Source: Nocardioides gilvus (GTDB lineage: Bacteria; Actinomycetota; Actinomycetes; Propionibacteriales; Nocardioidaceae). From it: 64,000 bases of DNA. This document shows positions 1 through 7,854 of this stretch, in pieces. The notes beneath the pieces were generated by a model that saw only the letters and a list, made by a program, of their open reading frames with translations, had not been told where the DNA came from and did not search any database. The stretch covers positions 372,001 to 436,000 of the forward strand of contig NZ_QHKY01000004.1 of NCBI RefSeq assembly GCF_003194605.1, in the 5' to 3' direction. How positions within the stretch are numbered: the stretch's first letter is position 1; each line of letters starts with the position of its first letter. Both the position numbers and the translations under genes were made by a program.

Positions 1-1
1 C

Positions 2-511
2 GAGTGCCGTCGCGCCGGCACGCTGCACCTCGGGGGCACGGCGCCCGAGATCGCCGCCGCGGAGGCCGAGACCGTCCGCGGCAGGATGCCGGAGCGCCCG
101 TACGTGCTCGTCGGTCAGCAGTACCTGGCGGACCCGAGCCGCTCAGCGGGATCCGTCAACCCGATCTGGGCCTACGCCCACGTCCCGCACGGGTGGACCG
201 GGGACGCAGGCGAGGCCGTGACGGCGCAGATCGAGCGGTTCGCGCCCGGCTTCCGCGACCGGATCCTGGCGACCCACTCCCGCTCGGCGCCGGAGATGCA
301 GACGTACAACGCCAACTACGTCGGTGGTGACGTGAGCGCCGGGGCGAACACCGCGAAGCAGATCGTGCTGCGGCCCCGCCTGACCACCGACCCGTACTCG
401 TTGGGAGTCGACGGGGTCTACCTCTGCTCGTCCTCGACGCCGCCGGGCGGCGGGGTCCACGGCATGTGTGGCGTCAACGCTGCTGAGCGGGCGTTGTCGC
501 AACTCGCCTGA
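2..511 (+). CDS. Phytoene desaturase-like FAD-dependent oxidoreductase, C-terminal part (5' truncated)
   Basis: The reading frame is open from the window edge, so the N-terminal FAD-binding half lies outside. What remains is about 169 residues ending in the C-terminal FAD-binding signature of the phytoene desaturase/carotenoid oxidoreductase superfamily (VYLCSSSTPPGGGVHGMCG, then an Ala-rich end). A GTLHLGGT stretch near the left edge also fits this superfamily. Members are flavoproteins acting on carotenoids or other lipids; the substrate cannot be read from this fragment. Its last 38 bases overlap the convergent monooxygenase gene, and both frames remain plausible there. Confidence 0.75.
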   Translation, partial: ECRRAGTLHLGGTAPEIAAAEAETVRGRMPERPYVLVGQQYLADPSRSAGSVNPIWAYAHVPHGWTGDAGEAVTAQIERFAPGFRDRILATHSRSAPEMQTYNANYVGGDVSAGANTAKQIVLRPRLTTDPYSLGVDGVYLCSSSTPPGGGVHGMCGVNAAERALSQLA

Positions 512-1979
512 GGGCGGGGCCGTCGAAGTGCAGGTGCTCGTCGACCAGCGCCCCGGTGCGCAGGGTGCGGCGGTCCGCGATGTAGTCCATCGACATCAGC
601 CAGGGCGCCTCGGTGCCCTGGAGCGGCAACGTGTCGATCGCCCGCTGCACGTATCCGGCGGCGAAGTCGAGGAGCGGCCGGGTCTCCATGCCCTCCTCCG
701 CGACCGGCACGACGACGTCGTACCCGTGGGCGTCCATGTGGCTCAGCAGGCGGCAGAAGTACTCGCAGAGCAACCCGACCTTAAGCGTCCATGAGTTGTT
801 GGTGTAGCCGATGGCGAAGGCGAAGTTGGGCAGACCGCTCAACATCACCCCGCGGTAGGCCACGGCCCGGCGCTGGTCGAACGGCTCACCGTCGAGGCTC
901 AGCTCAATGCCGCCGAAGGTCTGGATCCGCAACCCGGTGGCGGTGACGACGACGTCCGCCTCGAGGTGTTCACCACTCTCGAGCTGGATGCCGGTCTCGG
1001 TGAAGCTGGCGATGCGGTCAGTGACCACCTCGGCGTCGCCGCGACTGATGGCGGCGAAGAAGTCGCCGTCGGGGGCAAGGCAGAGACGCTGGTCCCACGG
1101 CTCGTACGGCGGGTTGAAGTGCACGTCGACCGGATAGCCGTCCGGCAGCAGGCGGCGGTTGACCGCACCGATCACCTTGCGACCCTGGTGCGGGAAGCGG
1201 CGCAGGAACCGCCAGAACATCCGGAACTTGTGCACGTTGAGTGTGCGGCTCATGGCATAACCGCGCTCGGGACCGAAGATCTTCTGCAACCGGTTGGCCA
1301 CGGCGTCCACGCTCGGCAGCGCCATCACGTACGTCGGGGTGCGCTGCAGCATCGTGACGTGCGCGGCCGTCTCGGTCAGCGACGGGATGAGTGTCACCGC
1401 GGTTGCCCCGCTGCCGATCACCACGACCCGCTTGCCGCGGGTGTCCAGGTCGTCGGGCCAGTGCTGCGGGTGCACGATCTCGCCGCGGAACCGCTCACGT
1501 CCCTCGAAGTGGGGGGTGTAGCCCTCGTCGTAGCGGTAGTAGCCGCCGGCGTTGAAGAGCCAGGTCGCGCTCAGGTGGTGCGTCTGTCCCGTCTCGGGGT
1601 GCACGACCTCCACCGTCCACCGCGCGTCCCGCGACGACCAGTCGGCACTCACGACCCGGTGGTGGAAACGGATCAGCGGGGCGAGGTCGTTCTCCTCAAC
1701 CGTCTCCTGGAGGTAGTTCAGGATCCGCGGCCCGGTGGCGATCGCCTCACGGTCACGCCACGGCTTGAACTCGTATCCGAAGGTCTGCAGGTCGGAGTCG
1801 GAGCGCACTCCCGGGTAGCGGAAGAGGTCCCAGGTGCCACCCACGGCACCGCGCGCCTCGAGGACGGCGATCGTCCGCGCGGGGTGCTCGGTGCGCAGGT
1901 AGCGTGCCGCAGCGATTCCGGAGAGCCCGGCCCCAAGGATGAGCACGTCCAGGTGTTCGGTGGGGGCTGCGTCCGGCAT
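474..1979 (-). CDS. Flavin-containing monooxygenase, Baeyer-Villiger type (EthA-like)
   Basis: The 501-residue product has two Rossmann dinucleotide motifs: GAGLSG at residues 16-21 for FAD and GSGATA at 189-194 for NADPH. Between them is the Baeyer-Villiger fingerprint FxGxxxHxxxWP (F164, G166, H170, W174, P175). Enzymes of this class use NADPH and O2 to oxygenate ketones or heteroatoms. The length is normal for EthA-like monooxygenases. The ATG at 1979 is the first good start. Its 3' end overlaps the convergent flavoprotein gene by 38 bases. It is divergent from the alpha/beta hydrolase, a common partner that could cleave the ester formed; that pairing is inference. Confidence 0.88.
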   Translation of the reverse strand: MPDAAPTEHLDVLILGAGLSGIAAARYLRTEHPARTIAVLEARGAVGGTWDLFRYPGVRSDSDLQTFGYEFKPWRDREAIATGPRILNYLQETVEENDLAPLIRFHHRVVSADWSSRDARWTVEVVHPETGQTHHLSATWLFNAGGYYRYDEGYTPHFEGRERFRGEIVHPQHWPDDLDTRGKRVVVIGSGATAVTLIPSLTETAAHVTMLQRTPTYVMALPSVDAVANRLQKIFGPERGYAMSRTLNVHKFRMFWRFLRRFPHQGRKVIGAVNRRLLPDGYPVDVHFNPPYEPWDQRLCLAPDGDFFAAISRGDAEVVTDRIASFTETGIQLESGEHLEADVVVTATGLRIQTFGGIELSLDGEPFDQRRAVAYRGVMLSGLPNFAFAIGYTNNSWTLKVGLLCEYFCRLLSHMDAHGYDVVVPVAEEGMETRPLLDFAAGYVQRAIDTLPLQGTEAPWLMSMDYIADRRTLRTGALVDEHLHFDGPALRRVATTPAQQR

Positions 1980-2017
1980 CAGTTGACCTCTTCCGTCTCG
2001 TCGACATGGGTGGTGTT

Positions 2018-2041
2018 GGCACCAGCATGGGCCACGGTGCC
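2018..2041. promoter_or_regulatory. Inverted repeat in the monooxygenase/hydrolase divergent promoter region
   Basis: GGCACC and GGTGCC form a perfect 6-base inverted repeat with a 12-base spacer, inside the 107-base gap between the divergent monooxygenase and hydrolase genes. It is placed where an operator for both would lie. No regulator is assigned, and short GC-rich repeats can arise by chance. Confidence 0.25.
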
Positions 2042-2086
2042 TGATACTGCATCCGTGGCACGCACACCTTTGAGACGGAGCACGAG

Positions 2087-2869
2087 TTGACCACCACCCC
2101 CACGCCCCTGGTCCTGATCTCCCCGGCCATGGCGATCGGCTCTGCCTACTACCGCCCCTTGGTCGAGGAGTTCCGGGCCCACGGCTGGGATGCCCGGGCC
2201 CTGCCCCGTCGGGGGTTCGAGCGCGGCCTGCCGGTGGCCAGTCGGCGCCACGACTGGGCGTACGCCGACGAGATCGCCGAGCTCAACGCCGGGCTCGTCC
2301 GCGCCCGCGCCGAGGAGCCCGACCGTCCCGTCCTCTTCCTGGGCCACAGTCTCGGCGGTCAGATCGCCGTCGGCCACGAGCTCAGCGGCCCGCCGGTGGA
2401 CGGCATCGTCACCGTGGGTGCCGCCATCCCCCATCCCAGTCACTATCCGTTGCGAGGCCTGGGGATCCGCTTCATGGCGAAGGTGATCGTGCCAGTGCTG
2501 ACCACGCTGTTCGGTTACCTTCCCAAGCCTCTCTTCGGTGCGCCCGGCGCACGGACCCTGATGCGGGAGTGGGGACGGATGGTCATCACCGGCGAGCCAC
2601 CTTTTCCCGCCGACGAACCGATCCGTACGCCGGCCTTCATCGTGAGCCTGCAGGGTGACACGTTGGCGCCGGCGAGCTCGGTCAACCGCTTCAGCACCCG
2701 CCTTTTCCACCCCGACGCGGTCACCCGCTGGCACTACCTGCGCGACGAGGTCACCCCGGGCGCCAGCAACGACCACATCACCTGGGTGCGTGGCAGCTCA
2801 CCGGTGGTCGAGCGGGTCGTGGCCTGGTGGGACGCTCGTCAGGACCAGACTCAGCGTCCGGATCGGTGA
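2087..2869 (+). CDS. Alpha/beta hydrolase (lysophospholipase/esterase-like)
   Basis: The product is 260 residues with the nucleophile elbow GHSLGG (Ser88). The early LISPAMAIGSAYYRP segment probably belongs to the oxyanion region, and the probable catalytic His lies in the NDHITW segment near the C terminus. The start is a TTG at 2087 with GGAG 6 bases upstream. Substrate is unknown; position next to a Baeyer-Villiger-type monooxygenase suggests ester hydrolysis after oxygenation (inference). Its last 19 bases overlap the convergent LysR gene. Confidence 0.82.
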   Translation: MTTTPTPLVLISPAMAIGSAYYRPLVEEFRAHGWDARALPRRGFERGLPVASRRHDWAYADEIAELNAGLVRARAEEPDRPVLFLGHSLGGQIAVGHELSGPPVDGIVTVGAAIPHPSHYPLRGLGIRFMAKVIVPVLTTLFGYLPKPLFGAPGARTLMREWGRMVITGEPPFPADEPIRTPAFIVSLQGDTLAPASSVNRFSTRLFHPDAVTRWHYLRDEVTPGASNDHITWVRGSSPVVERVVAWWDARQDQTQRPDR

Positions 2870-3753
2870 CTCTGGCGGGTCAGCGCGGTGAGGATGTCCA
2901 GCGCTCGTGCCAGGACCGCTGAGGAGTCGCCTGCCCGCGTGGCTGCCGCGAGTTCCACCTGCCCGGCGCCGACCAGCGGCCGGTAGGTCGTCCCGGCCAC
3001 ACCCAGGGCCTGTACCGGCTCCGGGACCAGCGCCACCCCCAGGCCTGCGGCGACGAAGGTGACCAGGGTCGACGTCTCCCCCACTTCCTGACGGACGCGG
3101 GGCTCGAACCCCGCCTCGCGACACATGGCCAGCACGGCGCCGCTCATCACCGAGCGGCCGTGGGCAGGGTGGACGATGAAGTCCTCGTCGCGCAGGTCGG
3201 CGAGCCGCAACCGCTTGCGCTTCGCCAGCCGGTGGCCCTCGGGCAGGGCCACGATGAAGCGTTCGCGTCGCAGGGTCCCGAGCACCAGGTCCGGATGGTC
3301 GACGGGCGGGCGCAGGAGGGCGAGATCGATGTGTCCGTCGAGGAGGGCCTGAGCCTGCTCGGGCACCAACATCTCACCGCGGAAGCTGAAGTCGACCGCC
3401 GGCAACTCCTCGCGCAACGTACGCGCCAGACTCGGCAGCAGGCTGTAGGTGGCGGATCCGACGCACCCGACCACCAAGCGGCCCTCGAGCCCGGCGCCGA
3501 TGCGTTGGGCCTCGGCGCTGGCGACGTCGACGGCCGCCAGCACCTCCCGCGCCCGCTGGAGGAAGGCAACGCCTGCGTCCGTGAGGTCGACGCGGCGGGT
3601 GGTCCGCTCGAGCAGTTGGACGCCCAACTCGGTCTCGAGCTGGCGAATCTGTTGGGAGAGCGGCGGCTGGGCCATGTGCAGGCGTTCGGCAGCGCGTCCG
3701 AAGTGCCTGAGCTCGGCGACGGCCACGTAGTAGCGCAGATGACGAAGTTCCAC
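2851..3753 (-). CDS. LysR-family transcriptional regulator
   Basis: The product is 300 residues from the GTG at 3753 and begins with the usual LysR opening, VELRHLRYYVAVAE. The N-terminal winged helix contains FGRAAERLHMAQPPLSQQIRQLE, typical of the aromatic-acid and beta-ketoadipate branch (CatR/BenM-like). The rest is the periplasmic-binding-like effector domain. An upstream extension to 3834 is open but does not match the family start. It is divergent from the CoA-transferase operon, which it probably controls. Its 3' end overlaps the hydrolase by 19 bases. Confidence 0.9.
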   Translation of the reverse strand: MELRHLRYYVAVAELRHFGRAAERLHMAQPPLSQQIRQLETELGVQLLERTTRRVDLTDAGVAFLQRAREVLAAVDVASAEAQRIGAGLEGRLVVGCVGSATYSLLPSLARTLREELPAVDFSFRGEMLVPEQAQALLDGHIDLALLRPPVDHPDLVLGTLRRERFIVALPEGHRLAKRKRLRLADLRDEDFIVHPAHGRSVMSGAVLAMCREAGFEPRVRQEVGETSTLVTFVAAGLGVALVPEPVQALGVAGTTYRPLVGAGQVELAAATRAGDSSAVLARALDILTALTRQSHRSGR

Positions 3754-3907
3754 GCCGACGATGATGGCAGGCCTCGCGTCGATTGACACCTTTGTCGTCC
3801 TAGTCAGCGGCAAACGAATACTTCCCCATATCACTGGGGTGTCCTAGCGTGAAGGCCATGAGCGACGTCATGACCTGTGCCCCCAACGCACTCCCCGAGG
3901 AGATCTC
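3754..3907. promoter_or_regulatory. LysR/CoA-transferase divergent control region
   Basis: This 154-base region separates the divergent LysR and CoA-transferase genes. It contains the inverted repeat CCCCA-N6-TGGGG at 3824-3839, a candidate regulator site. A strong GAGGAGAT ribosome binding site lies just before the CoA-transferase ATG at 3908. I could not assign -35 and -10 elements with confidence. Confidence 0.4.
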
Positions 3908-3911
3908 ATGA
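3858..3911 (+). CDS. Possible 17-codon leader ORF coupled to the CoA-transferase
   Basis: An ATG at 3858 opens a 17-codon frame whose TGA (3909-3911) overlaps the CoA-transferase ATG (3908-3910) as ATGA. The downstream ribosome binding site lies inside it. An in-frame GTG at 3849 could extend it. It may be a leader peptide providing translational coupling, or chance; no SD sequence stands out before it. Confidence 0.2.
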   Translation: MSDVMTCAPNALPEEIS

Positions 3912-4678
3912 CGCACGACAAGGTGGTGGCCAGTGCCGCCGCAGCCGTCGCCGACGTGAAGGACGGCTCCAGCCTGGCCGTCGGTGGCTTCGGCCTGTCC
4001 GGCATCCCGTGGTTCCTGATCGAGGCACTGCTGGAACAGGGTGCGAGTGACCTGCGCGTGGTCTCCAACAACTGTGGTGTCGACGGCGCCGGCCTCGGCC
4101 TCCTCCTGGAGAAGGGGCGGATCAGCCGGGTCATCGCCTCCTACGTAGGGGAGAACAAGGAGTTCGCACGGCAGTACCTCTCCGGCGAGCTGACCGTCGA
4201 GCTCACCCCGCAGGGCACGCTGGCCGAGCGGATGCGTGCTGGGGGCAGCGGGGTCGGTGCGTTCTACACCCCCACCGGTGTCGGCACTTTGGTCGCCGAG
4301 GGCGGACTGCCGTGGCGTTACCACCCCGACGGTTCGGTCGCCCTGGCCTCACCCCCCAAGGAGGTGCGGACCTTCCACGACGTCCCCATGGTGTTGGAGG
4401 AGTCGATCGTCACCGACGTCTCGCTGGTGCGCGCAGCTGTGGCCGACCGTGCCGGCAACTGCGTCTTCCACGCAGCCGCCCGCAACTTCAACCCGCCGGT
4501 CGCGATGGCTGGCCGGATGACGATCGTCGAGGCGGAGAAGGTCGTCGAGGTCGGCGCCCTCGACCCGGACGCCGTCCACCTCCCGGGCGTCTTCGTGCAG
4601 CGAGTCGTCGAGCTCACCCCCGAGCAGGCGGCCCACAAGGAGATCGAGAAGCGGACGATCCGCGAGAGGGTGATCTGA
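3908..4678 (+). CDS. 3-oxoacid CoA-transferase subunit A
   Basis: The 256-residue product matches the alpha subunit of family I CoA-transferases: an early GGFGLSGIP glycine-rich CoA-binding segment, [16 protein letters not shown], and a YVGENKEF segment. The enzyme moves CoA from succinyl-CoA or acetyl-CoA onto a 3-oxoacid. It is followed after one base by the beta subunit. With a divergent LysR regulator, the pair could serve acetoacetate use or a beta-ketoadipate-type branch; the exact acid cannot be told from sequence. Confidence 0.9.
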   Translation: MTHDKVVASAAAAVADVKDGSSLAVGGFGLSGIPWFLIEALLEQGASDLRVVSNNCGVDGAGLGLLLEKGRISRVIASYVGENKEFARQYLSGELTVELTPQGTLAERMRAGGSGVGAFYTPTGVGTLVAEGGLPWRYHPDGSVALASPPKEVRTFHDVPMVLEESIVTDVSLVRAAVADRAGNCVFHAAARNFNPPVAMAGRMTIVEAEKVVEVGALDPDAVHLPGVFVQRVVELTPEQAAHKEIEKRTIRERVI

Positions 4679-4679
4679 G

Positions 4680-5336
4680 ATGGCATGGACTCGTGACCAG
4701 ATGGCGGCGCGGGCGGCGCTCGAACTCGAGGACGGGGCCTACGTCAATCTCGGCATCGGACTGCCGACCCAGATCCCTGACCACCTTCCGAAGGGGTCGA
4801 CGGTGACCCTGCACGCCGAGAACGGCATCCTCGGCGTCGGGCCGTTCCCGTACGACGACGAGGTCGATCCTGACCTGATCAACGCGGGCAAGCAGACCGT
4901 CACTGTGCTCCCCGGAGCCTCCTACTTCGACTCGGCGACCAGCTTCGCGATGATCCGTGGCGGCCACATCGACGTCGCGGTGCTCGGTGGCATGGAGGTC
5001 TCGAGCGCCGGCGACCTGGCCAACTGGATGGTGCCGGGCGCGATGGTCAAGGGCATGGGTGGCGCGATGGACCTGGTCAGCGGCGCCCGCCGGATCATCG
5101 TGCTGATGGACCACCAGACCAGGAAGGGGGGCTCCAAGCTCGTACGCGAGTGCTCGTTGCCGCTGACCGGCCGTGGCGTGGTCGACCGGGTGATCACCGA
5201 CCTAGGCGTCCTGGACGTCGCCGGTGAACACTTCGAGCTGGTCGAGTTGGCGCCCGGCGTCACGCGCGAGCAGCTGCTGGAGGCGACCGACGCACCCGTA
5301 CGTGACCCTCGTGACCTCGCGACCCTCGTGACCTGA
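4680..5336 (+). CDS. 3-oxoacid CoA-transferase subunit B
   Basis: The 218-residue product is the catalytic beta subunit: [15 protein letters not shown], then ENGILG with the catalytic Glu at residue 47 that forms the glutamyl-CoA intermediate. [14 protein letters not shown] and the MGGAMDLV region are further family hallmarks. It starts one base after subunit A ends, so the two are co-translated. The last codons are internally repetitive in DNA (several CGTGACC-like units), and the C terminus may be variable. Confidence 0.9.
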   Translation: MAWTRDQMAARAALELEDGAYVNLGIGLPTQIPDHLPKGSTVTLHAENGILGVGPFPYDDEVDPDLINAGKQTVTVLPGASYFDSATSFAMIRGGHIDVAVLGGMEVSSAGDLANWMVPGAMVKGMGGAMDLVSGARRIIVLMDHQTRKGGSKLVRECSLPLTGRGVVDRVITDLGVLDVAGEHFELVELAPGVTREQLLEATDAPVRDPRDLATLVT

Positions 5337-5364
5337 TGGCCTGACCTGCGGACGCGACCCGGAA

Positions 5365-5396
5365 TCCTGGCATGGGGTCCTGGCATGGGGGTCCTG
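5365..5396 (+). repeat. 13-bp tandem repeat between convergent genes
   Basis: TCCTGGCATGGGG occurs twice in tandem (5365-5377 and 5378-5390), followed by a partial third unit TCCTG. The block is flanked by GAATC and GATTC, so it could fold weakly as a terminator in the 90-base convergent gap. A function is not evident. Confidence 0.6.
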
Positions 5397-5426
5397 ATTC
5401 GGGCCCGCCCGGGAGCGCCCCACGGA

Positions 5427-6368
5427 TCAGAGGAGCTCGCCGGCCAGCGCGTACCCGGCGGTGGCACCGGCACCCACCGCAGCCGCGACGCTGAGCATCG
5501 GGTTGACCACATTGCCTGCGGCATGCAGACCCGGCACTGAGGTGCGTCCCATCTCGTCGGCCGCGATGCAGGCGATCCCGAAGACGTCCTGGCGCTCGAG
5601 GTCGTACGCGGTCACCGCGGAGTCCCGCGGTGTCGGGGTGGGGCGTACGAAGAGCGCGTCGACCCGACGTGTGCGGCCGTCCGCGAACTCCAGGTCCAGC
5701 GGGCTGACCTCGCCGCCGTCGTCGTCCCCGTCGCGTTGTACGGAGGTCAGTGGTGTGGGGTCGATCTCCACACCTAGCGCCTCCATGAGCGCCACCTGCT
5801 CCGGGTCCAGCACCTCGAGGCCATTGGTCAGCACCGTCACGTCGTCGGAGAGGCGGCGCAGCAGCTTCACCTGGTGGATCGCCTCGGGCACGTCCAGAAG
5901 CACGGCGATGCGCTGGTCCGCGTACTCCCAGCCGTCGCAGAACGGGCAGTGGTGCACCCCGCTCCCCCAGTACTGGGCCAGGCCCGGCACCTCAGGCAGA
6001 GCATCAGCGGCGCCGGAGGCGAGCAGGACCCGGCGCGCGCGCAGTTCCCGGCCGTCCGACGTACGCACGGTGAAGTCATCGATCGCACCTGTCACGAGTT
6101 CGGCCTCGACCGAGCGGACCTCCACGCCGTAGCGGGCCAACTCGCGGCGACCGTCGGCCGTCAGGTCGAGCGGCGAGGTGTGGTCGCGGCCGAGGTAGCC
6201 GTGCATGTGGCCGGCCACCCGATTGCGAGGTGCACCGTGGTCCAGGACCAGCGTCCGGTACCGGATCCGCCCGAGTTGCAGCGCCGCGCTCAACCCTGCG
6301 CTGGCTCCGCCGACGACGATGACGTCCCACTGCGCTGTGCCTGCGTCTGTGTCTGTCTCTGTGTTCAT
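5427..6368 (-). CDS. NAD(P)/FAD-dependent oxidoreductase, thioredoxin reductase-like
   Basis: The product is 313 residues from the ATG at 6368. It has an N-terminal FAD motif VVGGASAGLSAA (from residue 18) and a redox-active CPFC pair (Cys141 and Cys144) as in low-molecular-weight thioredoxin reductases. A NADPH site is expected between them but is divergent. The N terminus has a short Thr/Glu/Asp repeat encoded by a (gacaca)-like tract. It is divergent from an XRE-cupin regulator, a pairing I recognise as common in actinobacteria; it may reduce an unknown thiol or act as a stand-alone oxidoreductase. Confidence 0.85.
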   Translation of the reverse strand: MNTETDTDAGTAQWDVIVVGGASAGLSAALQLGRIRYRTLVLDHGAPRNRVAGHMHGYLGRDHTSPLDLTADGRRELARYGVEVRSVEAELVTGAIDDFTVRTSDGRELRARRVLLASGAADALPEVPGLAQYWGSGVHHCPFCDGWEYADQRIAVLLDVPEAIHQVKLLRRLSDDVTVLTNGLEVLDPEQVALMEALGVEIDPTPLTSVQRDGDDDGGEVSPLDLEFADGRTRRVDALFVRPTPTPRDSAVTAYDLERQDVFGIACIAADEMGRTSVPGLHAAGNVVNPMLSVAAAVGAGATAGYALAGELL

Positions 6369-6397
6369 GCCGCCAGCATTCCCCCGCACCGACCACC

Positions 6398-6470
6398 TGG
6401 CAACTACTCTTGCCAGAACGGCAACTCTGCCGAGGGCGTGGCGACTTGCAAGTGCGAACTTGCGAACTGA
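6398..6470. promoter_or_regulatory. Operator-like palindromes between oxidoreductase and XRE-cupin genes
   Basis: The 117-base divergent gap holds several short symmetric elements: TTGCC-AGAAC-GGCAA at 6410-6424, GGCA-ACTC-TGCC at 6420-6431, and the perfect 10-base palindrome ACTTGCAAGT at 6444-6453 followed by a repeat of ACTTGC. This density is high for so short a gap and fits an autoregulated XRE operator. Confidence 0.5.
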
Positions 6471-6485
6471 CGAGAGTGGGAACCG

Positions 6486-7052
6486 ATGGACGAGCAATCG
6501 ACCAACACCGTGGCGTCACGGCTGCGGGCGATCCGGACGCACCGCAACTTCACCCTCACCGAGATCGCGGCGCGCACCGGCATCTCGCTGAGCACGTTGT
6601 CCCGGCTCGAGTCGGGGGCCCGCAAACCGACATTGGAGCTACTCGTCCCGCTCGCCCGGCTGTACGACGTCTCCCTCGACTCGCTGGCCGGTGCGACGAA
6701 GAGAGCTGACCCACGCGTGAAGGGCAAGCCGTTCCGGCGCGGGGGCATGACCTTCGTCCCGGTCTCGGAGCACACCCAGGACGTCGCAGCCTTCAAGGTC
6801 ACGATCCCGGTGCAGCCGCGCAAGCACCGACCTTCCCTCAAGGTGCACCCTGGCCACGACTGGTTCTACGTGCTGTCCGGTCAGATCCGCCTCTACCTCG
6901 GCGAGGAGGAACACCTCTTCGGGCCCGGCGAGGTGGCGGAGTTCGACACCCTCACCCCGCACGCCTTCACCGCTGCGGGCAACGAACCGGCCGAGGTGCT
7001 GCACCTGATGGGCCGCGCCGGTGAGCGGGTCCACGTACGCGAGTTGGGTTGA
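6486..7052 (+). CDS. XRE-family regulator with C-terminal cupin domain
   Basis: The product is 188 residues. The N-terminal 65 residues form an XRE helix-turn-helix (LTEIAARTGISLSTLSRLESG). The C-terminal half is a small cupin with HPGHDWFYVLSGQIRLYLG and a closing PHAF motif, a likely ligand sensor. Such proteins repress neighbouring metabolic genes and release DNA on ligand binding. It lies divergent to the thioredoxin-reductase-like gene, with palindromes in the gap, so it probably controls that gene and itself. Confidence 0.92.
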   Translation: MDEQSTNTVASRLRAIRTHRNFTLTEIAARTGISLSTLSRLESGARKPTLELLVPLARLYDVSLDSLAGATKRADPRVKGKPFRRGGMTFVPVSEHTQDVAAFKVTIPVQPRKHRPSLKVHPGHDWFYVLSGQIRLYLGEEEHLFGPGEVAEFDTLTPHAFTAAGNEPAEVLHLMGRAGERVHVRELG

Positions 7053-7056
7053 GGGA

Positions 7057-7656
7057 CTAGCGAGGCCGTTGGACAGCGATCGTCTCGGGCGGCAGGCCCC
7101 ACTCGTCACGACCGAGCCGCGACAGCGGCGCCAACCCCTCGATGGTCGGGTGACCGTCGCGCAGCGCCTCGTCGCGCACCGTGATCGCCACGACCTCGCC
7201 CAGCACCAGGGTCGACTCCCCCAGCTCGACGGTGGAGTGCAGCCGGCACTCGATCGAGGCCGGGGAGTCGGTGACCCGGTGTGGCGAGACCCGCTCGCTC
7301 GCCTCCAGGGCCACCCCGACGGCCGCCGCTTCGTCGATCGCGGCGTCGTAGGAGGCACTTGAAGCGTTGATCGCCTCGAGCATCGGCAACGAAGCCAGGT
7401 TGACCACGAACTCCTGCGTCGCGAGCACGTTGCGCAGCGTGTCCTTGGTGCCGACAGAGGTGAACTGCACGATCGGCGGCCGGGCGCTCGCCACCGTGAA
7501 GAAGGAGTGCGGCGCCAGGTTCCCCACCCCGTCCGCCGACACGGTGGAGACCCAGGCGATCGGGCGGGGCACGACGAGCGCCGTCAGCAGGCCGTACGCG
7601 TTGACGCCCTCGGTCCCGGGCAGGAACACCTGACGAAGACTGCGCTCAGCACTCAT
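7057..7656 (-). CDS. Flavin reductase-like FMN-binding protein
   Basis: The 199-residue product belongs to the flavin reductase/DIM6 split-barrel family: GLLTALVVPRPIAWVST, NLAPHSFFTVASARPP and TSVGTKDTLRN are the usual FMN-contacting segments. It may supply reduced flavin to a monooxygenase or reduce small substrates. It ends four bases from the convergent XRE-cupin gene. No dedicated partner is adjacent. Confidence 0.85.
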   Translation of the reverse strand: MSAERSLRQVFLPGTEGVNAYGLLTALVVPRPIAWVSTVSADGVGNLAPHSFFTVASARPPIVQFTSVGTKDTLRNVLATQEFVVNLASLPMLEAINASSASYDAAIDEAAAVGVALEASERVSPHRVTDSPASIECRLHSTVELGESTLVLGEVVAITVRDEALRDGHPTIEGLAPLSRLGRDEWGLPPETIAVQRPR

Positions 7657-7854
7657 GGTTCCACTGTGTCAGCCAACAGGTGAGCCGGTCGACATTCCCT
7701 CCCGATGCCTCGGCGGCGTCGGGCCAACCCACCCCCCAGAACGTTCGGTCGCGATTGCTACTGTGATTCACCAGACACGAGCATCGCTCCTGCTCGGTCC
7801 GGGTCCGACTCGACCCGCGCGCCGACACCTCGACCGGTCGAAAAAGGGTCTTCA

